Shown: positions 1 through 10,494 of the stretch, piece by piece | How the letters are laid out: each line of letters begins with the position of its first letter | Numbering within the stretch: position 1 is the stretch's first letter | NCBI GenBank assembly: GCA_029204225.1 | Contig: CM055106.1 | Location: 12,423,215 to 12,487,214 of the forward strand | Reading direction: 5' to 3' | DNA from: Diphasiastrum complanatum | Taxonomy: Eukaryota > Streptophyta > Lycopodiopsida > Lycopodiales > Lycopodiaceae | DNA length: 64,000 nt | Program-made: the position numbers and the translations under genes | The notes under the pieces: model-generated | Told to the model about the DNA's origin: nothing | The model's database searches: none | What the model saw: the letters and a program-made list of their open reading frames with translations, nothing else

Positions 1-1
1 G

Positions 2-781
2 GTAGATGCAAATCCTATTGATACACCTATGGAATCACATGTAAAGCTAACTATAAGAGGTAATGAAAGATCCTTCGAGGACATTACTCTCTATAGGAAG
101 CTAATAGGTTCTCTTATATATCTAACCATCACAAGACCTGATTTATCTTATTGTGTTGGTAGATTAAGCCAATTCATGCAAGATCCTAGCATAGAACATT
201 GGAAACTAGGAAAGAGGATCTTGAGATACATCTCGGGAACAAAAGATTTTGGCATTGTTTATAGAGGCTCATCACCTAACTTATTTGGTTTTTCAGATTC
301 AGATTTTGCAGGAGACCTTATGGATAGAAAATCCATAAATGCACATGCTATTTTCATAGGTGATGGAGCTATCTCATGGATGTCGAAGAAACAAGCAACT
401 ATATCACTTTCTTCTAGTGAGGCCGAGTACAAAGCTTTGACATCATGCACAAAGGAGATGGTGTGGATCAAGAGGATGATTATGGAGCTTCATTTGCTGG
501 ATTTTTCAGAGAGTCCAATCATCTTTTGTGACAACCTTTCAGCCCAAAGTCTAGCAAGCAATCCGGTTTTCCATGCAAGGAGCAAACATATCGAGGTGGC
601 TTACCATTTTGTGAGAGAACAAGTGTTGGCAAAAGAGATCAAGCTTGAACATGTCCCATCAAAGGAATGTGTGGCTGATATCTTTACCAAAGCATTGGGA
701 AAGGACTTATTTTTCAAGCATAGAACAAGTCTTGGTGTACTTTCTAAATCTATGCTAAAACTAGTTGAAGAGGGAGTGTGA
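2..781 (+). CDS. Copia pol 3' end: RT tail and RNase H (element S)
   Basis: The frame is open from the window edge to a TGA at 779-781. It encodes the C-terminus of a Ty1/Copia polyprotein. The RT tail shows IDTPMES and TITRPDLSY. The RNase H follows with FSDSDFAGD, SLSSSEAEYKAL, ARSKHIEVAYHFVRE and VADIFTKAL. RNase H degrades the RNA strand of the RNA:DNA hybrid during reverse transcription in the cytoplasmic particle. No stop or frameshift is seen, so this part is well preserved. The stop codon lies inside the first bases of the LTR (TGTGA), so pol reads into the LTR. The 5' part of the element lies outside the window. Confidence 0.93.
   Translation, partial: VDANPIDTPMESHVKLTIRGNERSFEDITLYRKLIGSLIYLTITRPDLSYCVGRLSQFMQDPSIEHWKLGKRILRYISGTKDFGIVYRGSSPNLFGFSDSDFAGDLMDRKSINAHAIFIGDGAISWMSKKQATISLSSSEAEYKALTSCTKEMVWIKRMIMELHLLDFSESPIIFCDNLSAQSLASNPVFHARSKHIEVAYHFVREQVLAKEIKLEHVPSKECVADIFTKALGKDLFFKHRTSLGVLSKSMLKLVEEGV
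767..776 (+). other. Polypurine tract of element S
   Basis: GAAGAGGGAG directly precedes the TGTGA start of the LTR. This is the usual position and composition of the plus-strand primer. Other Copia copies here have the same ...GGAG/TGTGA junction (18473/18474, 34741/34742). Confidence 0.75.
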
Positions 782-1337
782 AAAATTGTCAACTAGTAGT
801 ATTTTCCTAACTTGAGATTTTGTAGGCCTATGGCCAAATAAAAGTTAGAGATAGGTTCATACATGTATGTAGAGGCCCAAAGTATGTGTACACTACTTTT
901 GAGGTCACATTAATTAGAGGAGGTCGAGTGTGGAGCTCTTCTATTGGCTCATAATTTGGTGCATTCCTATTTGACCAAATTTCTAGGTATATGGGTGAAT
1001 CCTATTGGACCCCAATTTTAGCCTATCATAAGACAAGTGGCCAAGAGGCACTATGGCTGCTATAAATAGCCATCTCCACGAGTATGTACACATCTCATTT
1101 TCATTCTATTGAATGAATGTTATGCTCTTTGAAGGTCCATCTTCTTCTCTCTCACTTTTTTGTTCATATCTTGCATTCTAGCCACTAGAATTGTGATTTC
1201 TTTGTTGCTATGGCTTCACACGTGTGAAATGCAAGTTGTAGGCTCTGAAGTACGGACAGGGACAGCAAGTTTCTGTTTGTGGAAGCTTATGATCAGATTT
1301 TGATGTTTAGTTGATGTTTAGTATGCTTAACATCACA
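777..1337 (+). repeat. 3' LTR of Copia element S
   Basis: It starts with TGTGAAAAATTG after a polypurine tract and probably ends at CATCACA near 1337; the 5' end is firm, the 3' end is a judgement. A TATA box (TATAAATA) is at 1061-1068. A perfect 14-bp palindrome lies 156 nt downstream at 1215-1228, followed by a GTACGGACAG motif near 1250. No PBS follows, as expected for a 3' LTR. No second copy is in the window. Confidence 0.7.
1215..1228. promoter_or_regulatory. LTR palindrome TTCACACGTGTGAA
   Basis: A perfect 14-bp inverted repeat with a G-box core (CACGTG). It lies 156 nt after the TATA box, so within the predicted transcript. The same motif recurs in LTRs of other families in this window. 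It may be a bZIP/bHLH binding site or an RNA structure element; the sequence alone cannot decide. Confidence 0.6.
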
Positions 1338-1424
1338 ATTTCTATCATTTTTTCAATCTAGATGTGCATAACTTCCATGGCCAAGATCTTTATGAAACTT
1401 TAGCATCTTTTGGATCTGAGTTTT

Positions 1425-1916
1425 TCACAGTAGATACTTGTCAAGATCATGCATTATTAGTCAATCTAGATATGCTCTTTCTATCTTTAAGAAATTTCAT
1501 ATGGAAAATTGCAAGAGCATTGATACTCCCATGGAGTATGTTGTAAAAGATCCTATCAAAGAGGATGAAAGATCCTTCAAGGACATAACTGTTTATAGGA
1601 GTCTTATTGGCTCCCTCATATGGTTGACAGTTACTAGGCCGGATTTGAGCCTTAGTGTGCATAAATTGAGTCAATTCATGCAAGATCCAAAGATTTGCCA
1701 TTGGAAATCGGCCAAAATGATCTTGAGATATGTATCTTCCACACTTGATTATGGATTATTCTATAAAAGTGAAGATCTATCAATGGTTGCCTACTCGGAT
1801 TCGGACTTTGCAAGTGACAAGGTGGATAGGAAGCCCACTAGTGCTTTTATTGTTTTTATTGGAGGCAATTTTGTGTCTTGGTTATCCAAGACAAGTCATA
1901 TTTGTTGCTCTCTAGT
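1425..1916 (+). pseudogene. Copia RT tail/RNase H fragment
   Basis: A second, different Copia pol fragment. From about 1438 it reads through FHMENCKSIDTPMEY, WLTVTRPDLSLSVHKL, YSDSDFASD and VSWLSK. A frameshift near 1890 moves the frame (RQVIFVALSS) before homology is lost. The upstream part of RT and most of RNase H are missing. It lies just 3' of LTR S, so S may have inserted into or beside it. It is inactive. Confidence 0.8.
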
Positions 1917-4250
1917 TCTCATAAAAACTTGTCAATTTTTTAGGCCATTTTATTTTGATCTAGATATAACTTCCTTTCACAATTTTTAAATGTTATGCAT
2001 ATGCAAGTCTCCTTTCACATCAAACTAATAGAACTAAGTTTTGAATGTATATCTCTAGTTATTTCCCAACAAGTGAGCATGGATTTCACGCACACTTTTG
2101 TGCGCATGTGCGCATGCACACAAAAGTGTGCTAAAAACAACTCTAGTAATAACCTTGGAATATCAAGCATTTTGAAGAGTAATGACATGAAAATCACCTC
2201 AATGTGATAAAAGTCATTCTCTAGAAAGAGGAATCCACATAGAGTATAGCATCTCAATAGTGAGAGATCTAGTTTTATGGCTAAAAAATGGCCATCCAAA
2301 CATCCATTTTCTAGAAGAATTACTTTCATTGATAATATTTACAACTTCAATATGAGCATATAGCATCTACCAATTTTAATCTTATAGTTGATTTTAAAAT
2401 AAACATCCATCATGTACATTCAATACAAAGCATAAATCAACTTTGTGTTTTTGTATCATTATGATGATCTGCATCAACCAATTATTGGAAGTTTGTATAT
2501 GCTAATAAGGATTTCTCCTTATTGTAAATTTATGTGGTTTAACATCATTGGACAACTATACCACTTTATCAATAAGAGTACAATATTTTCTTACAAATCT
2601 TTTAGTAATACATGACTATAAATTTAGAAATCCTAAATATTCAAGACCATATTGAATTGCCCTTTTCTATCGAATATGTGGTTTATAAATATTGAAAAAT
2701 ACAAAAACAAATGCAAGATTTCAATTTTAAGGATGGCAGCTATTAGCACGTCAAGGTATGTGATGTGCGTAGCTAGGAACATTTTTAAACAAAATGAATT
2801 GAGATAACATCAAAGTCTCACTCAATTGGGTAAATCTCAAAAAATATATGAATCTGAATGGTCTGAATTGCAATCTCATTTGGAAAAGGATAGTGCTTAT
2901 ATAATAAATACTTATGTGTTGTCTTTTGAAAAAGTTAACATGAGTTTGCTAGGTTATGTCAAATGTTATAGAAACTCAAATGATTTTAATTCCATTGATT
3001 TTATAATAAGTCATGTCACTTACAATCCACACTAGCAATATATACATTTATTTTCATAACCAATATAAGTATGATATCCTCATCTTTTATTAGTTGTCTT
3101 CACACTTGGGAAGCTATGTAATGACTATCTCAACTTGTTTAAATCAATCTTGCTCAAGGTTCAACTTTGCTACTTCCTCGAAAGGAGATAATTTTGAAAA
3201 AAAAATTCTTGGCAAGTCAACCTCAAAGAGATTATATAAACTATAATAATCTCTTTAAGATTCCAAAATAACATTCAATACTTTGTTGTATATTTGACAT
3301 TGAGACTCTTTTGGATACATTGCACTAGAAAATCATTTTTATGCACTAATTCAGAAAAAGGATTTATGTAGAATTATCTTCAACCTTGTATTGCTAGGTG
3401 TAGTTAAAGATTCGATGTTTTCATTTAAGAAATTGAAATATGAGAAGTCAATGTACTCTTGAGTATGGCTGATGTAGAAAGAGCAAGCAGGAATCTCAAC
3501 GATATGTTAAAATTCAAAAAGCTTCATATTTAGCATTTGTGCTTATACTTTTAGTAAACTCCAAGAAAACATCACTAGTAGATAGAAAAATATCAAATGT
3601 ATTGAGAATATGACTTGATGTGAATTTATTTTTATGAAATTTGATAGACCAAAATGTCCTAAAAATGATATATCAAGTTGAGAAAATGCTTTAAGTAATT
3701 ATCAAATGTTGTGTACAAAATTGTTGAAGAAAAACTCATTGATTTATGTATTGTTTTGTCATTTTGCAACATTCCAAAACATACAATCAAGCCAAACATG
3801 TCATAGGTTGACTAAATGTGAAATGAAATGATTCAACTTTGATCACTATAGCAATATTCAGTTTTATAATAGTAGTACTTTATGTTATGTAATTTAATGA
3901 GTTTTTTGAGAATTTCTCTATTTGTTCTATAGTATTGATTGCAATTTGAAATACCAATTCTAATAAGTGGTATTTTATATGTTGAAAACCTTCCTTTTTA
4001 TATACCATGCATAGTCAAGTTAGAAAAGTGACATAATGACCATAGGGTACTCTTAAATACTGTGCTAAGTTCTCATACTACCATGGATAAATGGCCCAAA
4101 AAGTATAAGAGAATAGTTTGTCAATTAGAGAGAGATAATACAAAATAATGTTGAAAAATGAAAAACCATCTATCTTGACTTTAGGCTTTTGACAAAGTTT
4201 TTTCTATGTGAATATGTTGTTTCATATTGTAAAAGCCAAATTTGGCCTAG
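1917..4250. other. Non-coding AT-rich stretch
   Basis: Apart from the palindrome at 2090-2131 I see no conserved domain, LTR border or RNA gene. Short open frames (for example 2826-3035) resemble no family I recognise and are probably chance or heavily decayed transposon sequence. Confidence 0.5.
2090..2131. repeat. 42-bp near-perfect palindrome without a loop
   Basis: The left arm 2090-2110 and right arm 2111-2131 are reverse complements at 19 of 21 positions. The sequence begins GCACACTTTTGTG and ends CACAAAAGTGTGC. It could form a cruciform or an RNA hairpin. It lies in otherwise featureless DNA after a Copia fragment. Confidence 0.85.
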
Positions 4251-4559
4251 AAGAAACTCGAGCTACATGGGTTCTTCAAGTCTAGTTGGTAATACACAAC
4301 TTGCATATAGAATGTAGACATAGAAATGTCGATAATAGGCTTGTAGAAACTCGTGGCATATCACATGCAATGGTTGTAAGTGATCCATAGTGACATGTAA
4401 AGCATGCACAAAGTGAATTGGACACATGCATGATGATTTGTACAATTCTAGCTGAAAATTTGACACTTGGTAAAAGTAGGTAGAAATGCATACATGTAAA
4501 GTGACAAATGTCACTAATTCTCTAGTTTTCACTTATAGATGTGGATGGAAGATCAATGG

Positions 4560-4783
4560 AGATGGTTCTATCTTGTCATCCACCACTTTAGATTTCTTTT
4601 CTTTCTGCTCCATCGAATATGGTTCTGGCTGAAGCATGCTAGATTGTGAATCAGCCATAAAATCTTGTACTCTATCTTGACATCCATTTTAGAATCAATT
4701 TATGTGCTAAACACAAAGCTTAACAAGATCATTCACACTTGAGGATCATTCCTCACACGTGTGAGCTTGCTAGAATTTTATCA
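4560..4783 (+). repeat. 3' end of a Copia 5' LTR (element T)
   Basis: Only the downstream end is clear: ...TTTTATCA followed at once by a PBS. A perfect palindrome CTCACACGTGTGAG is at 4752-4765. I could not place the LTR start; it may lie several hundred bases upstream. DNA at 4330-4500 has several CATGCA words, like LTR A. Confidence 0.45.
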
Positions 4784-4795
4784 TGGTATCAGACC
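4784..4795 (+). other. PBS of element T
   Basis: TGGTATCAGACC matches the initiator-methionine-tRNA primer site TGGTATCAGAGC except for one base. It lies immediately after the LTR end CA. About 200 nt of leader follow before the sequence changes character near 4990. Confidence 0.65.
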
Positions 4796-5025
4796 CAAAT
4801 TTAGCTTTGCATGCTATTATCTCTGTCTGTGCAAGAATTAGTGAGCCCAATTCAAGCAAAAAAGTTGTTTATCACTTTTTCTTATCTTTTCTTGAAAAGT
4901 GTTTGGATCAAAGAGGATAGAAACTAGATTTTCATATCATTGTGTCTGAATGAATGCTAATGGCTTGAGCCTGACATGATATAGCAAAGGAAAAAAACGT
5001 GCTAGAGGCCGTGGGCTCTGATAAC

Positions 5026-5600
5026 TGTCGGCAAAGAAAGAGCAAATGAATATCTGACATCTAAAAATGACTGTCCATAAGCCAATGGAATGCTGCCACA
5101 GGAGTATAGAGCAGTTAGAAAGTAGAGTTGATGGCTCAGGTAAGGAAAAACAGGCCTCTGACAATCTACCTTTCGATTATAGAACACCTTGGAACTGTTG
5201 TTAGAGATAAAAGAGCGTTGGAAACTGCCATTGGTTTGATTGCCGCTAGAAATGTCATTCTGCCCTTCTACATGTGTGTAGCGCTCTGCTCTGCTGTAGG
5301 AAAACCTAAGATCTGCACCCTAACTGTGCACTGGAGGCTCCAATGCCAGAATCCCGACTGGCTGCCCTACGTAGAAGAAGAGCGCTAGAAAACTGTTTGT
5401 AAACTGCCTCTAATGATGTGTAGGTTGTCGCTGCCATTGAAATGCGTTGTCTCTGCTGTAGGAAAGCCGCCTTCAAATGTATGTCTGCTGACTAATGATT
5501 TAGGGCTGCCTCTGGCTTTGCGAATATGCTGGAGGCTCTGCCTGTATGCATTGTGGCTGCCTACAATGGCTCGAATTAGCCCTAACCGACTTCAGAGAAA
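5026..5600 (-). repeat. Possible minus-strand LTR with PBS
   Basis: On the minus strand the sequence ends ...TTTGCCGACA and is followed by GTTATCAGAGCCC (5011-5025), which resembles a PBS. The body is richer in GC than its surroundings and repeats short words such as CTGTAGGAAA and GGAGGCTC (plus strand). Its start is not found and no partner copy is present, so this is tentative. The open frames at 5128-5388 and 5413-5652 resemble no protein. Confidence 0.3.
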
Positions 5601-5649
5601 GAGAAAATCAGTCTGTCGAATGAATAAGTTCAAACAATCCATTGAAGTT

Positions 5650-6105
5650 TGATAGCTGAAGGTTAATTAATGTAATTGGCCATTCAAATGTGCCCTCATA
5701 AAAGTGTCTTCACAAAACAGCAAAAGGTTGCTTTAACCAAATGGCCTAAGTATGTCTTAGATATTGTACTGGCTTGGATATTCACTTACACAATGACTTA
5801 GATACTCCACAAGCATAGTGGTTTAAACATTGCCTTAGATACTTGACTATCTAATAGCTTAAACAGTTCACCTTCGATAGCCCGCTTGTGGTCTTTAAAG
5901 TACAAGGCAACTGTAATAGTGCATGTTAATAGTTGCCCTTTATTCATGAGTTTTAGTCCTTAGAAAGCAAAGGATAGGTAGTGTACAAAAAGGTCGTAGT
6001 GCCATAAAAAAGATTTGTACTCATAACACTAAATATAGCTTAAAACCATACTAAGCACTACGGTAAGAAGTAACGTTTATAATTTAGCATTAAGAAGCCG
6101 ACAAA
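5650..6105. other. Unassigned interval
   Basis: AT-rich sequence with loosely repeated phrases around CTTAGATA (about 5756, 5787, 5837). No domain, LTR border or RNA gene is recognised. Confidence 0.4.
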
Positions 6106-6107
6106 AT

Positions 6108-6480
6108 TTAGTAGAGTGTCATAGTCATGGCTCCACACCAATGCATCTTTAAGCTTTTGGAAAGCCTGTAGGGCTTCCTTCTTCCTTCGTGTGTGAATGG
6201 ATTTCGATGTTGCTTGCCTTTCTGACAAGCTTCGCAAAACTCAGCCTCGGGCCTTGAAATCTTGAGACCTGTGACAATGTCTTTTCTGCTCATGTCATAC
6301 AGGCTTCGCATGTTCAGATGATACATTCTCCTATGCCAGAGCTGATCTCCGTTTTCTGAAGCATTTAATATGCTTTCGGAGTTGTTGATTATTTTGGCCT
6401 GGTAGAGGTTTCCTTCTCTACATCCGACCGTCAGCAACTTGTTTGTCGTCTTCTTGATCATATGACAAGTGTTGCCGTCG
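6108..6480 (-). pseudogene. Copia D, GAG-pre-integrase region
   Basis: Minus-strand Copia polyprotein part. It reads FDGNTCHMIKK, LLTVGCREGNLYQAKI, LWHRRMYHLNMRSLYDM and FCEACQKGKQHRNPF, which is the GAG-pre-integrase zinc-binding region that precedes the integrase core. After about residue 100 the sequence no longer resembles integrase, so the element is cut off at about 6170. It continues in frame from 7665-7770 once the solo LTR at 6486-7659 is removed (RVM joins FDGNT). Confidence 0.8.
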
Positions 6481-6485
6481 AACAT
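6481..6485. repeat. Target site duplication AACAT, left copy
   Basis: AACAT at 6481-6485 is repeated at 7660-7664 on the other side of the solo LTR. Removing the LTR and one copy restores the Copia D reading frame, so the duplication is real. Confidence 0.9.
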
Positions 6486-7659
6486 TGTTGACTGATTTCT
6501 CTTCTAGAATCCGTTTACAGTTCTTTGCTTCATTTACTTCTTGTTTACAGCTTAAACAACTTGGTGTTTAGCCTGTCAGAGCAGAGACTGTGGGCATGTA
6601 GTAGTGTTTATCTTGCTTATTACAATGCCCGGATCAGGCAGAAAGATTCTCGGGGTTGTAGTATGGTTCAACTTGTCACGAATACTCAGATTTCGAACAC
6701 TCTTGAACTCTTGAAATCACTTGCAATCATTCTACCATGCAAGCACACCAAGAATTCTAAAAAACAGCTCTTCTTGAAACACGATTGGGCATTATTATGG
6801 CACTTAAAAACAGAATGCTAAAACGGTTCATTGCAAACTGAACTAAAATCAGATCCTACACTACTTTACTTGCATAAATTGACAAAACAAGAAACAAAAA
6901 CTAATCTACAGCATGTTAGAAGTCCAAGAATCAAGAAACTAACCAGCCTTTTGATTCTTGGACATCCCAAGAACATCAAGAACTAGAATGTTAATGAATA
7001 TGCAAGATTTATGCCACATTTCTAGCCTATTTAGTTTACTTGAATGCTGGCTCCTACATTAATCCACAAGAAAACATGAAATCTAATCCACAACTAGGAA
7101 AGCAAAAAAACTAATCCACTCTAAATCCACAACCACACACAATATGAATGAAAGGGCATGATCACCGAGGGCATCACTCAAGAAAACCATCATGATCAAG
7201 GAGCTTAGTGTAGCATCAAACTCATGGAAAATCTTCTTATTAAGCATGGAGTAGATACAATACAAAAAGCTCATCTTCACAAAGAGGGAGTCTCTTAAAT
7301 AAGCAAGAGAGCTCCTTAGGTGGCATCCTAGTGGAATTTCCACATTTCACAAATTACAAGTGGAATATTGCTCTCCACTAGAGGTCACCATCAAAAGGTG
7401 GCTCACTCTACTTTATTTAAGAGGGATCTACTTGCATTTATTACATTTGCTTGGAAATACTAGTTCTTACACTGTCATTCTATCTTCCGGGATTCACCAT
7501 GAGGCTTACACAGTTCTTGCTTGCCATTCCTAACTAGCATTTTTCGGCTCTCAATCTTTGTTGGTCTCATCTTCTCAAAGACCTCCTCGGTCTAAGGTGA
7601 GAGGTGCTATTGAGTTGCTCTATCTGAGTATCTTGGGGATTCATCAGAATCAGCCAACA
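6486..7659. mobile_element. Solo LTR, 1174 bp, in Copia D
   Basis: The plus strand begins TGTTGACTGATT and ends AATCAGCCAACA: terminal inverted repeats matching at 11 of 12 positions. It is flanked by AACAT duplications. There is no coding domain, PBS or internal region, so it is a solo LTR left by recombination between two LTRs. TATA-like TTATTTAAG occurs on both strands, so orientation is unresolved. No other copy is in the window. Confidence 0.8.
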
Positions 7660-7664
7660 AACAT

Positions 7665-8216
7665 AACTCGAATGTCTAGATCTGCCATCTTGGAGACAGA
7701 TAGTAGATCTTTTCAGAGTGAAGGCACATAAAGTGCTCCTGGTAGCTCTGCTTGGTCTGACAATGTTCATAGCTATAGAGAGCCGATGCCCTTGACATCG
7801 TGTCTGCTTCCATCGCCTAGAATCACTGCCCTGTTTTTTTCAAGTTCGTGAAAGTTGATCAAGATGTTCTTATTGCAGGTTATGTGAGATGTTGCTCCTG
7901 AATCGATGACTACATCGTAGTCGTGTTCAGAGTAGCTTGTTGAAGCTTCGTCTTCGTCACCTCTTTCAGCATCCTTTTATGACTTTGCAATGTTTGCCTT
8001 TTCAGTTTTGTTTTTTCTTTTTGGGTTGAATCTGCAGTCGTATGCAGAATGCCCTTTCTTCTTGCAGTGCATGCAAGGTATTGCTGGATTGAACCAACAT
8101 TTGTTGGCCGTATGGCCTAGTTTGTGGCAGTGATCGTAGGAAGAAGATTGTTGATTCGAGGATTTTGTCTTCTCGAATCTTGGCTTGTTTTTGTTCTTCT
8201 TCTTTTCTTTTGTGAT
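7665..8216 (-). pseudogene. Copia D, gag zinc knuckles and protease
   Basis: Read on the minus strand, two CCHC-like knuckles come first (CHKLGHTANKC and CMHCKKKGHSAYDC). The aspartic protease active site follows (DVVIDSGATSHITC), then LYVPSL and the start of the pre-integrase region. Gag packages RNA and the protease processes the polyprotein. A TAA interrupts the link between knuckle and protease. The gag N-terminus is missing because the frame runs into an LTR at 8217. D differs from the other Copia copies here (two knuckles, DSGATSH instead of DSGASSH), so it is another lineage. Confidence 0.82.
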
Positions 8217-8425
8217 GGGCTCTCACTAGTGTACGCTTGATTTGTGATGAGTAGCTATGTGCTGCTGGTGTGACTCCTCTTTCCATGACTCTGATTGATC
8301 CATAGCTTGGGGGCTAGATCCGTTCGATCTAGGTTTGGTTGGGTTGGTTTATCCACCACTTGTTCCCTTGTGTTGTTGCTTTATATGATATGCTTAGACT
8401 ATAATCCTATTGTGAGGACTTTATA
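8217..8425 (+). repeat. Partial Gypsy-type LTR (family G, copy a)
   Basis: This stretch matches 21470-21673 closely (about 5% substitutions and an indel near 8260). It holds the conserved family core AGCTTGGGGGCTAGATC. The first ~275 bp of the LTR are missing. It ends TTTATA and is followed by a PBS-like TGGTATCAAAGC. It is probably the truncated 5' LTR of Gypsy E, with the LTR at 21188 as partner. Confidence 0.72.
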
Positions 8426-8426
8426 T

Positions 8427-8438
8427 TGGTATCAAAGC
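8427..8438 (+). other. PBS of Gypsy E
   Basis: TGGTATCAAAGC differs at one base from the initiator-methionine-tRNA primer site and directly follows the LTR end. Confidence 0.65.
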
Positions 8439-9146
8439 AACAAATTACTTTATTGGTTGCTGGATTTTTCCTTACAGTCTCTTATTCTTCTTCTGAATGA
8501 TTACTGTATTTTTAATGCTGTCTATTGCCTATTTGGAAGCCGGTTTGGTTTTAAAATGGTGGGAATAAACTGGAATAGAAGCAAAAATACTCTAATCTGT
8601 TGGCTATTGAGTATTGATGATGTTTGACAGGTTTGCATGGCTGCTTACTGTGGAATCACAGGCTTATGCTTCATTTTCTGGCAAACTAATAGTTGTTTGC
8701 AGAGTTAGGAGCCTGTACAGCCATTTTGGAGGATGATTAATTTCAGAATTGATGACTATTCGCTACAGTAGTTGTCATAACCTGCAAATCTAGGTTTTCT
8801 GGAAAATTTTGACAGCATAACGGTTGTTTTTCAAGCACAGTGATAGCAAAAACCCTCTAAATCTTGCCTCCAATCATTGCTTATGCTAGAAACTAGTAAA
8901 GGAAAGCTATAGCAACTTTAAATCGCTGATAGAACAGTGGTAATCTGCAAAAAAATAGTAGATGGGTTATGTTCTTTGCTTCCTTGCAAGTTATAGGTTA
9001 AAAAACTATGCAAAAAAACTCAGAAATCATGATGAGATCCGTCTGTTTCTTTCCTCCTGGTTGCCCTGTTGTTTACTCTAAGATAGATTAGTATTTGATG
9101 AGGGAGGGCGCCTCTTCTTTTTGCCTGATAGCGCTTTCTGAAGCGC

Positions 9147-9148
<2 letters not shown>

Positions 9149-9242
<94 letters not shown>
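9149..9242 (+). repeat. (TC)47 microsatellite
   Basis: 94 bp of uninterrupted TC dinucleotides. A similar (GA)52 tract is at 44672-44775, also in probable retroelement DNA. Confidence 0.98.
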
Positions 9243-9244
<2 letters not shown>

Positions 9245-9339
9245 GGGCTGATCTTCTGGAATGGGTGATGAAGCTCGAGAGGGGCGCGATGGGGAGGCCC
9301 GAGTAATCGTGTGCTATCGTCCGAGGGTAGGAGAGGATC

Positions 9340-9363
9340 GGGGGGGGGGGGGTGGGTGGGCGG
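9340..9363 (+). other. Guanine-rich tract, G-quadruplex candidate
   Basis: Thirteen consecutive G at 9340-9352 are followed by TGGGTGGGCGG. Four or more runs of at least three G lie within 24 nt, which meets the usual quadruplex rule. Confidence 0.75.
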
Positions 9364-9779
9364 TAGGTGGCATATGAACTCCAAGTTTTATTTTTAAAAC
9401 TTGATGTTATGCCATACTTAATTGAAGTTGGTGGGGAGGGGGTGGGAGGCTGATCATCATAGTTATTTTTTGAGTTTTTTGAAGACTTGTGATTTTTCTT
9501 TCTCAAAGTGGGTTTTTCAGTCTTTTGGAACTGATATTTTAATTTTTGCAGTATCGTCTGAGTTAACAAGTTGATAACATATTTACGTTACATTGATGGT
9601 TAGTTCCAATTTTATTGCATAAACGATCCATTTGCTGATTCATTGGTATAATTGGTAAGTAAAAGCACATATGGTCTGTAAATTGGTTTTTTGAAGACAT
9701 TGCTTAGTTTAGCAACTATTATACTCGTAATGAATGCATTAACTAAACAAATTTTTTATTATTTTCAGTTGGCAAGCAA

Positions 9780-10474
9780 ATGGATACTGAGGAAATTTTG
9801 AAGGGGGGTGCTACCGAGATTCACCTGAGATTACCAAGAAATGATGGGGGAAATACGGAAATTCAGCTGGCCTCACCCGACAGTGATGACACCCTAGGCT
9901 CAGAAAAACTGTTGCAAACCTTAGGCAAGGCAGTTTTAAAACTTCATTAGAGCAATAAACAACAGGATAAACAAATGCAAAATCTATTTAATCAACTACA
10001 AGCTATTAACTCTAACAACTTGGGCTATCAACCAAAAATATTTTCCGGCGATAAAAAGTTTAAACGTCCGAAAGTTGTTGAAGACTGGATAAACCGTTGG
10101 ACAAGCTATTTTAGCTTGCCCAACGTCCCAGAAGATAAATGAATATCATCGATTTTATTGTTTCTAGAAGGTAAAGCCTCTTCTTGGTGGAGGGAACTTT
10201 TCACGAAACCAGTGACTTGGGCTAGATTCATGACGGAATTCTGGAAAGCTTTTGTCACGATAGATGATTCTGAGCTGTATATTCGGTTTATCAACTACAA
10301 AATGGGCAGCCGAGAACTGGACGGTTATGTCCAAGAGTTCTTGGACTCTTTGGCCAAGGTGCCGCTTTTTGATTGTAAGTTAGCACAGTGGCAATTTATT
10401 GCTGGACTGCCAGCTGACAATTTGACTTTGAAGTGCGGTATATCAGAGGCTCATCTAATCAGGTGGCTGATGTG
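9780..10474 (+). pseudogene. Gypsy E gag
   Basis: It starts at ATG 9780 (MDTEEILKGG). The capsid-type retrotransposon gag domain shows IFSGDKKF, VVEDWINRWTSYF, FLEGKASSWWRELF, WARFMTEFWKAF, GYVQEFLDSLAKV and FIAGLPADNL. Gag forms the particle that packages the RNA. A TAG near 9949 and a TGA near 10139 break the frame. The nucleocapsid knuckle, protease, RT and RNase H are all absent: the sequence goes from gag to integrase within about 30 bp, so about 2 kb was deleted. Confidence 0.85.
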
Positions 10475-10494
10475 ATCAGTCTAGAGGGAAGGAT

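Larger units (their letters stand above)
8439..9779 (+). other. Long untranslated leader of Gypsy E
   Basis: About 1.3 kb between the PBS and the gag ATG, without domains. It carries a (TC)47 microsatellite and a guanine-rich tract. Open frames of repeated Arg-Glu on the minus strand are microsatellite artefacts. Confidence 0.55.

Noticed and set aside
1995-2329. Open frames across the palindrome
   Set aside because: Short, without homology and overlapping on opposite strands; chance frames.
4784-4795. tRNA genes at TGGTATCAGAGC sites
   Set aside because: These are 12-18-nt primer-binding sites next to LTR ends; no cloverleaf surrounds them.
5128-5652. Two plus-strand open frames in GC-richer DNA
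   Set aside because: No recognisable domain; the region looks like an LTR or leader with short repeats.
9078-9569. Minus-strand open frames rich in Arg-Glu
   Set aside because: They are translations of the (TC)47 microsatellite; no conserved domain flanks them.
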